Shown here in pieces: positions 40,022-48,056 of a DNA stretch of 64,000 nt (position 1 is the first letter of the stretch; each line of letters begins with the position of its first letter). The translations under genes and the position numbers were made by a program. The DNA is from Betaproteobacteria bacterium GR16-43 (GTDB taxonomy: Bacteria > Pseudomonadota > Gammaproteobacteria > Burkholderiales > Usitatibacteraceae). The notes beneath the pieces were generated by a model that searched no databases, had not been told where the DNA came from, and saw only the letters and a program-made list of their open reading frames with translations. The stretch lies in the NCBI GenBank assembly GCA_001953215.1, contig CP019169.1, positions 2,852,001 through 2,916,000 of the forward strand. Direction: 5' to 3'.

Positions 40022-40579
40022 TTGCGACACGATCACGAGAAGGATGAGGCCGCCGCGGCCCTGTCGCGGCTGGTGGGGGAGATCTCGCTCAACCGCGACT
40101 TCACCGGCCTGCACGAGGCGGCCTTCCTTTCTCTCGCGTGGACCTGGCAGCGCCTCGAGCATGTGGGCCGCGTGTTCTTCCCGCGCTATGGAATCACGGG
40201 CGTGCAGTTCAACGTGCTGATGATCCTCGACGACTACCGCGGCCGTGCCTTCCGGCAGCACGAGCTGGCCGAGATCCTGGTCGTGAATCGCGCCAGCGCG
40301 GGCAGCGTGATCGACCGCATGCAGCGCGCGGGCTGGATCGAGCGCGCGGCCGACCCGCAGGACCGCCGCGCCCAGCTGGTGTCGCTCGCCGCCGCGGGGC
40401 GGGCGAAGCTGAAGGAAGTGAAGGGGCCCTACTACCGCCTCCTCGACAGCGTTTTCGGCGAAGAGGATGCGAAGGAACTTCGCGCCGCGATCCTCTTCTT
40501 CGACCGGTTGCGCGTGCGGCTCGCGAGCGCCGAGGCGCGCCGCAGGCACGCACAGTCCCCACGACATTCGACACCCTGA
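40022..40579 (+). CDS. MarR-family transcription regulator
   Basis: 185 residues. The winged helix core is present: FNVLMILDDYRGRAFRQHELAEILVVNRASAGSVIDRMQRAGWIERAADPQDRRAQLVSL, that is the recognition helix followed by the DxRD-type wing. The start is TTG, preceded by AAGGAAC; no ATG or GTG gives the family N-terminus. Placed near the head of the radical-SAM/acyl cluster and on its strand, it is the likely local regulator; MarR proteins usually repress until a small ligand, often aromatic or lipid-like, binds. Confidence 0.88.
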   Translation: MRHDHEKDEAAAALSRLVGEISLNRDFTGLHEAAFLSLAWTWQRLEHVGRVFFPRYGITGVQFNVLMILDDYRGRAFRQHELAEILVVNRASAGSVIDRMQRAGWIERAADPQDRRAQLVSLAAAGRAKLKEVKGPYYRLLDSVFGEEDAKELRAAILFFDRLRVRLASAEARRRHAQSPRHSTP

Positions 40580-40589
40580 AAGGCCCGCC

Positions 40590-42065
40590 ATGAAGACGCC
40601 CCCGGCATACCGCGAGAGCCGCCCGTACACCTTCTTCAAGATGACGATGAGCACGTGCCCCGAGTGCCTGAAGGTGCTGCCCTGCCAGGTGGTCTTCCAG
40701 GACAACCACGTGTACTTCCTCAAGCACTGCCCCACGCACGGCGCGAGCCAGGCCATGGTGAGCGAGGACGCGGAGTACTACCGCAACGCCTTCAACTACG
40801 CGCAGCCGGGCACGAAGCCGCTGCATTTCTCGACGGAGGTAAAGCACGGGTGCCCGACCGACTGCGGCCTTTGCCCGTCGCACCAGCAGCACACGTGCCT
40901 GCCGATCGTCGAGATCACGGACCACTGCAACCTCGACTGTCCGGTGTGCATCGTGGACAACCAGTATTCCAACCACATGTCGCGCGCGGACTTCAAGAAG
41001 ATCGTCGACGGCCTGATCCGGCACGAGGGCACGCTGGAGACCATCACGCTCTCCGGCGGCGAGCCCACGAGCCACCCCGAGTTCCTCGGCTTCGTGGACG
41101 AGGCCACGCGGCCGGAAGTGGGGCGCGTGTCGGTCGTCACGAACGGCATCGCCATCGCGCGCTCGCGGGAGTTCGCGGAGAAGCTGAAGGAAAAGAACGT
41201 CTACGTGATCCTGCAGCTCGACGGCTTCGACGACGAAATCCAGCGCGCGGTCCGCGGCGTGCCGCTGATGGCGGTCAAGCACCAGGCGCTCGAGTACCTC
41301 GCCGAGTTCGACATTCCGACGCAGATCGCCTACGTGCCCGCGCGCGGCATCAACGAACACCAGCTGGGCGACGCGGTGCGCATGCTCATGGAGCGCGACC
41401 ACGTCCTGTCGCTGCTGATCCAGCCCATCGCCCACACCGGACACGGCGGGGGCATGTTCCCGGTCGACCCGATGGACCGGCTCACGATCCCCGGCGTGAT
41501 CCGGGCGATCGACGAGCAGACCGGCGGCCTGGTCGCGCGCGAAGACTTCATTCCGCTGCCGTGCTCGCACCCGCTGTGCGTTTCGCTCACCTACCTGCTC
41601 AAGCTGGACGACGGCAGCTACCTGCCGTTCCCGCGCTTCGTCGACATGAAGAAGCACCTCGACCTCTTCCAGTCCACCGCCACGCTCGAGCCGGGCGCGA
41701 AGGTGGAGAGCGCGCTGCAGCAGGCGATCATGGATCTCTGGAGCGCGGCGGGCGAGATGCCCAACTGCGACAAGATCATCACCGCGATGCGCAGGGCGCT
41801 CACGGAGATGTTCCCCGGCCGGAAGATGGACCGCGAGGACCTGATCCGCATCGCCGAGCGGCAGGCCAAGACCATCTTCATCCACCACTACATGGACCGC
41901 CACGATTTCGACCTGGAGCGGCTCATGAAGTGCTGCCACCACTATCCGCAGATCGACGGCCGCATCATGCCGGCGTGCGGCTTCAACATGTTCCATCGCG
42001 GCGCCGCGAAGGGCTCGGGCACGCCCGTCACGCTCCATCCGCGGGCCGTCATGCGCGGCGACTAG
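40590..42065 (+). CDS. Radical SAM protein resembling tetraether synthase (COG1964), copy 1
   Basis: 491 residues. A Cys-rich N-terminus holds CPEC (23-26) and CPTH (47-50), as in rubredoxin-like metal sites; a second Cys group lies at 88-103 (CPTDCGLC). The radical SAM motif is CNLDCPVC (Cys113, 117, 120), with GGEPT at 156-160 for SAM binding. More Cys are near the C-terminus (CSHPLC, KCCHHY, PACGFN), enough for extra iron-sulfur clusters. This pattern matches the MJ0619/Tes group, known to join lipid alkyl chains by C-C bonds. Assignment rests on motif order only; its substrate here is not known. Ten bases separate it from the MarR gene. Confidence 0.85.
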   Translation: MKTPPAYRESRPYTFFKMTMSTCPECLKVLPCQVVFQDNHVYFLKHCPTHGASQAMVSEDAEYYRNAFNYAQPGTKPLHFSTEVKHGCPTDCGLCPSHQQHTCLPIVEITDHCNLDCPVCIVDNQYSNHMSRADFKKIVDGLIRHEGTLETITLSGGEPTSHPEFLGFVDEATRPEVGRVSVVTNGIAIARSREFAEKLKEKNVYVILQLDGFDDEIQRAVRGVPLMAVKHQALEYLAEFDIPTQIAYVPARGINEHQLGDAVRMLMERDHVLSLLIQPIAHTGHGGGMFPVDPMDRLTIPGVIRAIDEQTGGLVAREDFIPLPCSHPLCVSLTYLLKLDDGSYLPFPRFVDMKKHLDLFQSTATLEPGAKVESALQQAIMDLWSAAGEMPNCDKIITAMRRALTEMFPGRKMDREDLIRIAERQAKTIFIHHYMDRHDFDLERLMKCCHHYPQIDGRIMPACGFNMFHRGAAKGSGTPVTLHPRAVMRGD

Positions 42066-42066
42066 C

Positions 42067-43437
42067 ATGACGCCCTTCGCGCGCAATCCGGTGGCCGCAC
42101 GCCACGCGAAGCACTTGAACGCGCCCTTCGTCGAGCTGCTCGACGTGTTGGGGTTCGGGCGGGTGTACACGCGCGCGAGCGGGACCTGGATCTGGGACGA
42201 GGAAGGGCGGCGCTACCTCGATGCGCTCGCGGGCTTCGGGGCGTTGAACCTCGGCCACAACCCGCCTCGCATCGCGGCGCGGCTGCGGGCGTTCGTCGAT
42301 GCCGAGGCCCCGAACCTCTACCACGTGGGCCCGTCGCCGTACGCGGGCGAGCTCGCGGAGGCGTTGGCCGCGCGCATGCCGGCGCCGTTGCGCGTGGCGA
42401 TGTTCTCCAGCAGCGGCGCGGAGGCGGTGGAGGCGGGCATCAAGCTCGCCCGGGCGGCCACGCGGCGTTCCGCACTCATCCATTGCGAGGGCGGCTACCA
42501 CGGCACCAACCTCGGCACGCTCTCGGTGATGGACGCGCCGCGCCTGCGCGGGCCGTTCGAACCCTTGCTCGCGGATTGCCGCGCGGTGCCGTTCGGCGAC
42601 CTCCCGGCGCTCGAACGCGCGCTGAAGGACGCGCGGGCCGCGGCCTTCGTGGTCGAGCCCATCCAGGCCGAGGCGGGCGTGCGCCTGCCGCCACCCGGTT
42701 ACCTGCGCGAGGCGGCCGCGCTCTGCAAGCGCCACGGCACGCTGTTCGTGCTCGACGAGGTGCAGACGGGCCTCGGCCGCACGGGCTCGCTGTGGGCCTT
42801 CGAGGCCGAAGGCTTCACGCCCGATGTCGTGGCGCTCGCCAAGTCTTTGGGCGGCGGGATGATGCCCATCGGCGCGACCGTCACGAGCGAGGCGTTGCAT
42901 CACGCCGCCTACGGATCGGCCGACCGCTTCGACCTGCACGGTTCCACGTTCGGCGGCAACTCGCTCGCGTGCGTGGCGGCACTGGAAACCCTGCGCACCA
43001 TCGAGGACGAGCAGCTCGTGCAACGTTCGGCCGAGCTCGGCGCGCGGTTGCTCGGAGGATTGCGCACGCGTCTCGCGGATCATCCGCTGGTGACGGACGT
43101 GCGCGGCCGAGGCTTGCTCGTCGCCGTGGAGATCGGCCCGACGGGCGCGGACTGGATGCAACGCGTCGCGGCGGGAGCCGTCACGATCGCCGCGGAGAAG
43201 GCGATCGGCCAGTGGCTCGCGGTGCAGCTGCTGGAGGACGGCGTGCTGTGCCAGCCGGCCGCGCGCGCCTGGAACGTGCTCAAGCTGCAGCCGCCGCTCG
43301 TCGCGGGCGAGGCGGAGATCGACCGGCTCATCGCGGCCGTCGGCGATGCCTTCGATGCGAACCGGCGCCTCCCGGAGGTGGCCGCACGCCTTTCCGCGCG
43401 GCTCGTTCGACGCTCGGTGGCCCGGGTGGTCGCGTGA
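42067..43437 (+). CDS. Class III aminotransferase, copy 1
   Basis: 456 residues of the fold-type I PLP family. SSSGAEAVEAGIKLARAAT and FVLDEVQTGLGRTGSLWAFE are the cofactor blocks; the Schiff-base lysine is in VVALAKSLGGGMMPIG. Class III enzymes transfer amino groups to aldehydes or ketones remote from a carboxylate (ornithine, acetylornithine, beta-alanine and similar). A long C-terminal tail rich in Arg follows the normal end. It begins one base after the radical SAM gene and overlaps the next by 4. Confidence 0.9.
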   Translation: MTPFARNPVAARHAKHLNAPFVELLDVLGFGRVYTRASGTWIWDEEGRRYLDALAGFGALNLGHNPPRIAARLRAFVDAEAPNLYHVGPSPYAGELAEALAARMPAPLRVAMFSSSGAEAVEAGIKLARAATRRSALIHCEGGYHGTNLGTLSVMDAPRLRGPFEPLLADCRAVPFGDLPALERALKDARAAAFVVEPIQAEAGVRLPPPGYLREAAALCKRHGTLFVLDEVQTGLGRTGSLWAFEAEGFTPDVVALAKSLGGGMMPIGATVTSEALHHAAYGSADRFDLHGSTFGGNSLACVAALETLRTIEDEQLVQRSAELGARLLGGLRTRLADHPLVTDVRGRGLLVAVEIGPTGADWMQRVAAGAVTIAAEKAIGQWLAVQLLEDGVLCQPAARAWNVLKLQPPLVAGEAEIDRLIAAVGDAFDANRRLPEVAARLSARLVRRSVARVVA

Positions 43438-44441
43438 ATCGCACGCTTGCGCCGCTGCGCTTCGCCTGGGGCCTCGCCGCGCGCCGGCCGTTCCAATGCT
43501 TGGTGCAGGTGACCAACCGCTGCAACATGAAATGCGGCTTCTGCGACTTCTGGCCCAACGGCGTGCCCTCGGACCAGGAGCTGACCGTGGACGACTACGT
43601 CCGCCTGTCCGACGCGCTTTCGCGCGTGGGGACGTTCCTCGTGTCGATCGAGGGGGGCGAACCCCTCGTGCGCCGCGACCTGCCGGAGATCGTGCGCGCG
43701 TTCTCGCGCCACCACCTCCCGGTGCTCTTCACCAACGGCTGGCACGTCGATCGCGAGATGGCGCGCACCTTGTTCGACGCGGGCCTGTGGCAGGTGGGCG
43801 TCTCGATCGATTTCGCCGATTCCGCGCGCCATGACATCGCGCGCCGCCTGCCGGGTGCGGGTGCCCGGGCCTGGCAAGCCATCGAGCACTTCAAGGCCGC
43901 CGCGCGCACGCCCGGTCGCCAGGTGCACGTCATGTCCATCGTGATGAAGGACAACGTGGAAGCGCTCGAGCCGCTGCTCGAGGCTTCGGCGGCGCGTGGC
44001 GTGGGGCATTGGCTCACGCTCGTCTCGGACAAGGGGCACCGGCGCGGGCCGGCCTCGACGTTGCCCGCGCCCGGCACCGGCGAGCGCTTGCGCGCGCTGT
44101 GGAAGCGCCATCCGCACCTGCGCACGTTCCGCGACTATCTCGACGGCATCGATCCCTTCCTGCAGGGCGCGCCGGACGCGCCGCGCTGCCACGCGGGCGA
44201 GCAGTCGTTCAACGTCGACCACGTGGGCAACGTCTCGCCCTGCATCGAGAAGATCGACAAGCCCGTGGGCAACGTGCGCCGCGATCCGGTCCCGATGCTG
44301 CTCGATCGCATGAAGGGCCTGGAATCCGTCGCGCGGTGCCAGGACTGCTGGACGCTCTGCCGCGGCTTCGGCCAGGTGATGGGCGCCGGCGGAACGCGCC
44401 GCGGCTGGACCGATCTCGCCAGCCGAATGCGGGGCGCCTGA
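43434..44441 (+). CDS. Radical SAM protein with Cys-rich (SPASM-like) C-terminus
   Basis: 335 residues from a GTG inside the previous stop (GTGA). The SAM cluster motif is CNMKCGFC (Cys30, 34, 37), with SIEGGEPLVRRDL as the GGE motif. The C-terminal segment holds CHAGEQSF, VSPCIEKID and CQDCWTLCRG, the spacing of a SPASM or twitch domain with auxiliary iron-sulfur clusters. Such enzymes modify peptides, sugars, lipids (HpnH-like) or cofactors. It is only distantly like the two Tes-like proteins of the cluster. Its substrate is unknown. Confidence 0.87.
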   Translation: MNRTLAPLRFAWGLAARRPFQCLVQVTNRCNMKCGFCDFWPNGVPSDQELTVDDYVRLSDALSRVGTFLVSIEGGEPLVRRDLPEIVRAFSRHHLPVLFTNGWHVDREMARTLFDAGLWQVGVSIDFADSARHDIARRLPGAGARAWQAIEHFKAAARTPGRQVHVMSIVMKDNVEALEPLLEASAARGVGHWLTLVSDKGHRRGPASTLPAPGTGERLRALWKRHPHLRTFRDYLDGIDPFLQGAPDAPRCHAGEQSFNVDHVGNVSPCIEKIDKPVGNVRRDPVPMLLDRMKGLESVARCQDCWTLCRGFGQVMGAGGTRRGWTDLASRMRGA

Positions 44442-44443
44442 CG

Positions 44444-45229
44444 ATGTGGTTCAACGGCTTTCTCGTGGCCATCGACGGCGCCCTCTCGCAAATGGGGAAT
44501 CCGTCGCTGGCGCGCCATCGCGATGCGCTGGTCCTGGGATGCTTCCGGGAGGATGTCTGGTACCTGCGCGGCATCGGCGCGGTGACGCAGAATCCGTCGC
44601 TCGACCATTTTTGCCGCCGGGACCGGCGCGGCGGATTCATTCCCTGGATCACGCGCGATGCGGGCGCATGCACCGAGAAGCTGGCGCGGCGTGCCGTGCG
44701 CGCCTGGCGTTCGGGCCGCGTCGCGCAGGCGCTGGTGGATCTCGGCCGCGCCGCGCATCCGGTGATCGACATGGCGTGCCCCGTGCATGCGCAGGGCGTC
44801 GCGCACGGAGACGATCCCTACGAGTGGCGCGTGGAAGCGATGGCACAGGAGCTGCGCCGCCTTCCCGCCGCCGAGGCGGCGCGGTGCGAGGACTTCGCGC
44901 AGGCCGCGCGCGATCTCGCGGGCCACGCGCAGAAACACCGCATCGCGCGCACGCGCGACGAGGCGGACGCCCAGGCACGCGCACTCATGCCGCTCGCCGC
45001 GGCGCACACCCGCGCCCTCTTCGAGCGCTTTGTCGCGCAGGCGGGGGACACGGCGAATCCCCGGGAGGATCGCACCGGCGAGGCGCTCGGGGCCTTGGGC
45101 ATGCCGCGCGCCGGACTGGCCAAGTGGTTCGCGCAACTCGAGGGATTCGCGCATCGCCACGGCGGGGAACGCCACTACGCGGAGTTGCTGGATTTCGTCC
45201 ACGGCATGCAGGCGCGCCTCGATGAATGA
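44444..45229 (+). CDS. Zinc-dependent phospholipase C/nuclease-fold protein
   Basis: 261 residues. It has the helical PLC/S1-P1 layout: W at the N-terminus, HRDALVLGCFREDVWY, NPSLDHFC, then LGRAAHPVIDMACPVHAQG with His105, Asp109 and His115 placed as in the zinc-binding helix of the family, and HGDDPYEWRVE. No signal peptide is seen, unlike secreted bacterial phospholipases, so it may act inside the cell or at the membrane. Cleavage of phospholipid head groups is the family activity; here it is inferred from motif order. Two bases separate it from the gene before and its end overlaps the next gene by 8. Confidence 0.7.
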   Translation: MWFNGFLVAIDGALSQMGNPSLARHRDALVLGCFREDVWYLRGIGAVTQNPSLDHFCRRDRRGGFIPWITRDAGACTEKLARRAVRAWRSGRVAQALVDLGRAAHPVIDMACPVHAQGVAHGDDPYEWRVEAMAQELRRLPAAEAARCEDFAQAARDLAGHAQKHRIARTRDEADAQARALMPLAAAHTRALFERFVAQAGDTANPREDRTGEALGALGMPRAGLAKWFAQLEGFAHRHGGERHYAELLDFVHGMQARLDE

Positions 45230-46298
45230 GACCCGCGCCGAGGTCCTCGTGGTCGGTGCGGGTCCCGCGGGGCTCGCCACCGCGGCCTCGCTCGCGGCCG
45301 AAGGCGTGCGCTTCGAGCTCGTCGATGCGCACGGAACCGCGGGTGGCGCCTATGCGCGCGCGTACGGCCCCATGGAGCTCGCGTCGCCCGCGCGCTACAA
45401 CGCCTTGCCCGGCCTTGCGATCGAGCCCGCGGGCGAGTACATGAGCGTCGCCGAGTACGCCGCGTACCTCGCGCGCTACGCGGCGCACCATCGACTCGAG
45501 CCGCGGCGCGCGCGCCTGCGCGCCGTAGCGCCCGCCGGCAGCACCTTCGAGACGACCTTCGACGAGACCGCCGCGACGTCTTCGTATCGTTTCGTCGTGG
45601 TGGCGACCGGCATGTTCGATTTTCCGAAGACCGCCCGCATCGAAGGCCTGGAAAGCTCGACGCTCGAGACGTGCCACGTCGCGCGCTGGCCGGGCGCCGC
45701 GGCCTTCCGTGGCCGTCGACTGCTCATCGTCGGTGCCGCGACAAGTGCGGTGGAGATCGCGGAGGAGTGCGGGCGGGCCGGAATCCCGGTGACGCTGGCC
45801 GCCCGCGGCGCTCGCGTGAAGCGCTTTCCACAGCGCGTCCTGGGCCGCGACATCCACGACTACCTCGTGCGCCTCGAGCGCCTGCCGCGTTTCACGATGC
45901 GTTCGTTCTGCGCCGGAAGCGAGTCGCTGCCCGGAACCGAGATGGGCTTCGCCGATTTCCAGCGGCGCGGCCTCATCCGGATCCGCGATCGCGTGGCGCG
46001 CGTCGATGCACGCACGGTGACGTTCGTCGACGGCGCGCGGGAGGACTTCGACGCCGCCGTGCTGGCGACGGGCTATCGATACGAGACGGACTTCCTTCCC
46101 GACGCGGTCGCGCGCGCCGCCGTGTCGCGCCAACCGCTCGCCGATGCGAACGAGAGCCGGTCGTGGCCGGGACTCTTCGTGATGGGGATGCCGTGCGCGC
46201 GCGGCCTCGCAAGCCCGTTCCTGAGGGGCATCGCGCAGGACGCGCCGCGGGTCGCGGGCCGGATCCGCCGCCGACTGGAGGCCTCCCATGCGCATTGA
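45222..46298 (+). CDS. FAD-dependent oxidoreductase (flavin-monooxygenase type)
   Basis: 358 residues. The FAD motif is VLVVGAGPAGLATAASLA (about 9-26) and a second dinucleotide motif is LLIVGAATSAVEIAEECG, with VVVATGMFDFPK between. The order and the late VLATGYRYETDFLP resemble the FMO/CzcO-like group, which use NADPH and oxygen to oxidise N, S or C. The length is on the short side. The start overlaps the previous gene by 8 bases. Confidence 0.87.
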   Translation: MNETRAEVLVVGAGPAGLATAASLAAEGVRFELVDAHGTAGGAYARAYGPMELASPARYNALPGLAIEPAGEYMSVAEYAAYLARYAAHHRLEPRRARLRAVAPAGSTFETTFDETAATSSYRFVVVATGMFDFPKTARIEGLESSTLETCHVARWPGAAAFRGRRLLIVGAATSAVEIAEECGRAGIPVTLAARGARVKRFPQRVLGRDIHDYLVRLERLPRFTMRSFCAGSESLPGTEMGFADFQRRGLIRIRDRVARVDARTVTFVDGAREDFDAAVLATGYRYETDFLPDAVARAAVSRQPLADANESRSWPGLFVMGMPCARGLASPFLRGIAQDAPRVAGRIRRRLEASHAH

Positions 46299-47304
46299 GG
46301 CGCGCGCGATGCTCTGGGCCATCGTCTTCGTGGCGACGGTCGCCGGGGCGGCCTGGGCGATCGGGCATTTCAGCGGCGGCTACGAACGCTTCCTCGAGCT
46401 CGCCGCGGGGATCGCGCCCGCGCAATGGGGGGCGATCGCCGCCGCGGCCTTCGTCTTCTACTCGCTCGACTACGCGCGCCTCGGGACGCTGATGGCCCTC
46501 CTCGGCGTTCGCGTGGGCCCGGCGCTGGGGGCGCGGCTCAGCTGCGTCACCTATTTCATCTCGAGCCTCACGCCCACCGCGGAGCTCAACGTGCCCGCGA
46601 TGATCCTCATGCTCCGTTCGCGCGGCATCGCGGCCTCGATCACCACGGCGGCCACGCTCGTGAAGGCGATCTACATGACGATGTGGCTGTGCGTCTTCGG
46701 GTTCGCCGCGATCTTCTTCGGAGGCGTGGGATTGCCGCCGGCCATTGCCGACCACCTGCTTCCGTTGGTCGCGCCGGCCGCGCTCATCCTGGCGGCGTTC
46801 TTCTTCGTGATGTTCGCGCCGCGCCGGGCGCTTGCGCTCGGCGAGCGCTGGGTCGCGCGGTCCACGGCCGGCGGCTGGCGGCGCTCGCTCGCCGCGGGCG
46901 TGAACCGCTGCGTCGCCGCGATCGCGCGGATCGGGGCGTCGCGCCACGGTTGGCACGCGGCGTCCCATGCCGCGTGCATCGCATCCATCGTCGCGTATGC
47001 GGTCGTCGGTTCGCTGCTCTGCCACGCCGTGGGAATCGCGATGCCGGCCGAGCGCGCGCTGGCTGTGTTCTCGGCGAGCCTGCTGGTGGCCTACCTCGCA
47101 CCCGTGCCCGGCGGCATCGGCGTGAGCGAGGTGCTCACGAGCTACTTCATCGATCCCGCGATGAGCGGCGAAGGGATGGTCGTGGCGACCCTGCTGCGCT
47201 TCGTGTGCTCGTACGCACTCGTGGTTCCCGGCGCACTCGTGCTCGCCGACGAGGTTCGCGTGGCCGGATGGCGCGCGCTCACGCAACCCTCGGAGCGCCC
47301 ATGA
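46288..47304 (+). CDS. Flippase-like membrane protein (LPG-synthase TM region)
   Basis: 338 residues with about eight membrane helices. It matches the YbhN/UPF0104 family: SLDYARLGTLMALLG in the first loop, FISSLTPTAELNVPAMILML, and late VAYLAPVPGGIGVSEVLTSYF, which is the family signature (P-x-P-G-G-x-G). The fold is shared with lysyl-phosphatidylglycerol synthase membrane domains and linked to lipid movement across the membrane. Its presence points to a membrane product. It overlaps the genes on both sides by 11 and 4 bases. Confidence 0.87.
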   Translation: MRIEARAMLWAIVFVATVAGAAWAIGHFSGGYERFLELAAGIAPAQWGAIAAAAFVFYSLDYARLGTLMALLGVRVGPALGARLSCVTYFISSLTPTAELNVPAMILMLRSRGIAASITTAATLVKAIYMTMWLCVFGFAAIFFGGVGLPPAIADHLLPLVAPAALILAAFFFVMFAPRRALALGERWVARSTAGGWRRSLAAGVNRCVAAIARIGASRHGWHAASHAACIASIVAYAVVGSLLCHAVGIAMPAERALAVFSASLLVAYLAPVPGGIGVSEVLTSYFIDPAMSGEGMVVATLLRFVCSYALVVPGALVLADEVRVAGWRALTQPSERP

Positions 47305-48056
47305 ACGCACGCGATCGCCGGCTGCTCGAAGGCAAGCGCGTGCTCGTCACCGGCGGCTCGCGCGGGCTGGGCTCGGCGATCTGCAAGGAGTTCGGCTCGC
47401 AGGGAGCCTCGGTCGCGTTCAACTATTCGAACGACGCCGAAGGCGCGGCGAAGACGCTCGCCGCCGTCGAGGCCACGGGGGCGCGCGCGCTCGCGTTCCG
47501 GGCGTCCGTCCTCGACGAGGCGGCGCTCGCCTCGATGGTGAAGGACATCGAGGGCGCGTGGGAGGGCATCGACATCCTCGTGAACAACGCGGGAATGAGC
47601 CAGCCGCTGCCGCTGCCCTTGATGGAACCGTCCGACTGGGACCTGGTGATGGACGTGAACGCGAAGGGCTCGTTCCTCGCGGCGCGGGCGGTGCTGCGCG
47701 GCATGATCCGCCGGCGGGGCGGAGCCATCCTCAATATCGGCTCGCTCGCCGGCATTCGCCTCATCGAGGCGCCGGCGCACTACGCGGCCAGCAAGGCGGC
47801 GGTCAAGGGCCTCACGCAATCGCTCGCGAAGGAAGTGGCGCGCTACAACATCCGCGTGAACTGCCTCGCGCCGGGGCTCCTCGAGGATGGCGTGGGCCAA
47901 AGCCTGCCGGAGCATCGCCTCGAGGAATACGTGCGCCACACCGCGCTCGGGCGCGTGGGCACGCTGGCCGAGGTCGCCGCGTTCGCCGCATTCCTCGTCT
48001 CCGCCCGCAACAGCTACATGAACGGCGAGACCATCCTCATGGACGGCGGCCTGTGA
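47301..48056 (+). CDS. Short-chain dehydrogenase (FabG-like), SDR 1
   Basis: 251 residues. Cofactor motif VTGGSRGLGSA, NNAG in DILVNNAGMSQ, catalytic Ser in NIGSLAGIR and YAASK. The C-terminus GETILMDGGL is typical of beta-ketoacyl-ACP reductases. NADP(H) use fits the first Arg after the glycine motif. It may reduce a keto-acyl chain or oxidise an alcohol ahead of the aminotransferase that follows. The ATG overlaps the previous stop (ATGA). Confidence 0.9.
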   Translation: MNARDRRLLEGKRVLVTGGSRGLGSAICKEFGSQGASVAFNYSNDAEGAAKTLAAVEATGARALAFRASVLDEAALASMVKDIEGAWEGIDILVNNAGMSQPLPLPLMEPSDWDLVMDVNAKGSFLAARAVLRGMIRRRGGAILNIGSLAGIRLIEAPAHYAASKAAVKGLTQSLAKEVARYNIRVNCLAPGLLEDGVGQSLPEHRLEEYVRHTALGRVGTLAEVAAFAAFLVSARNSYMNGETILMDGGL

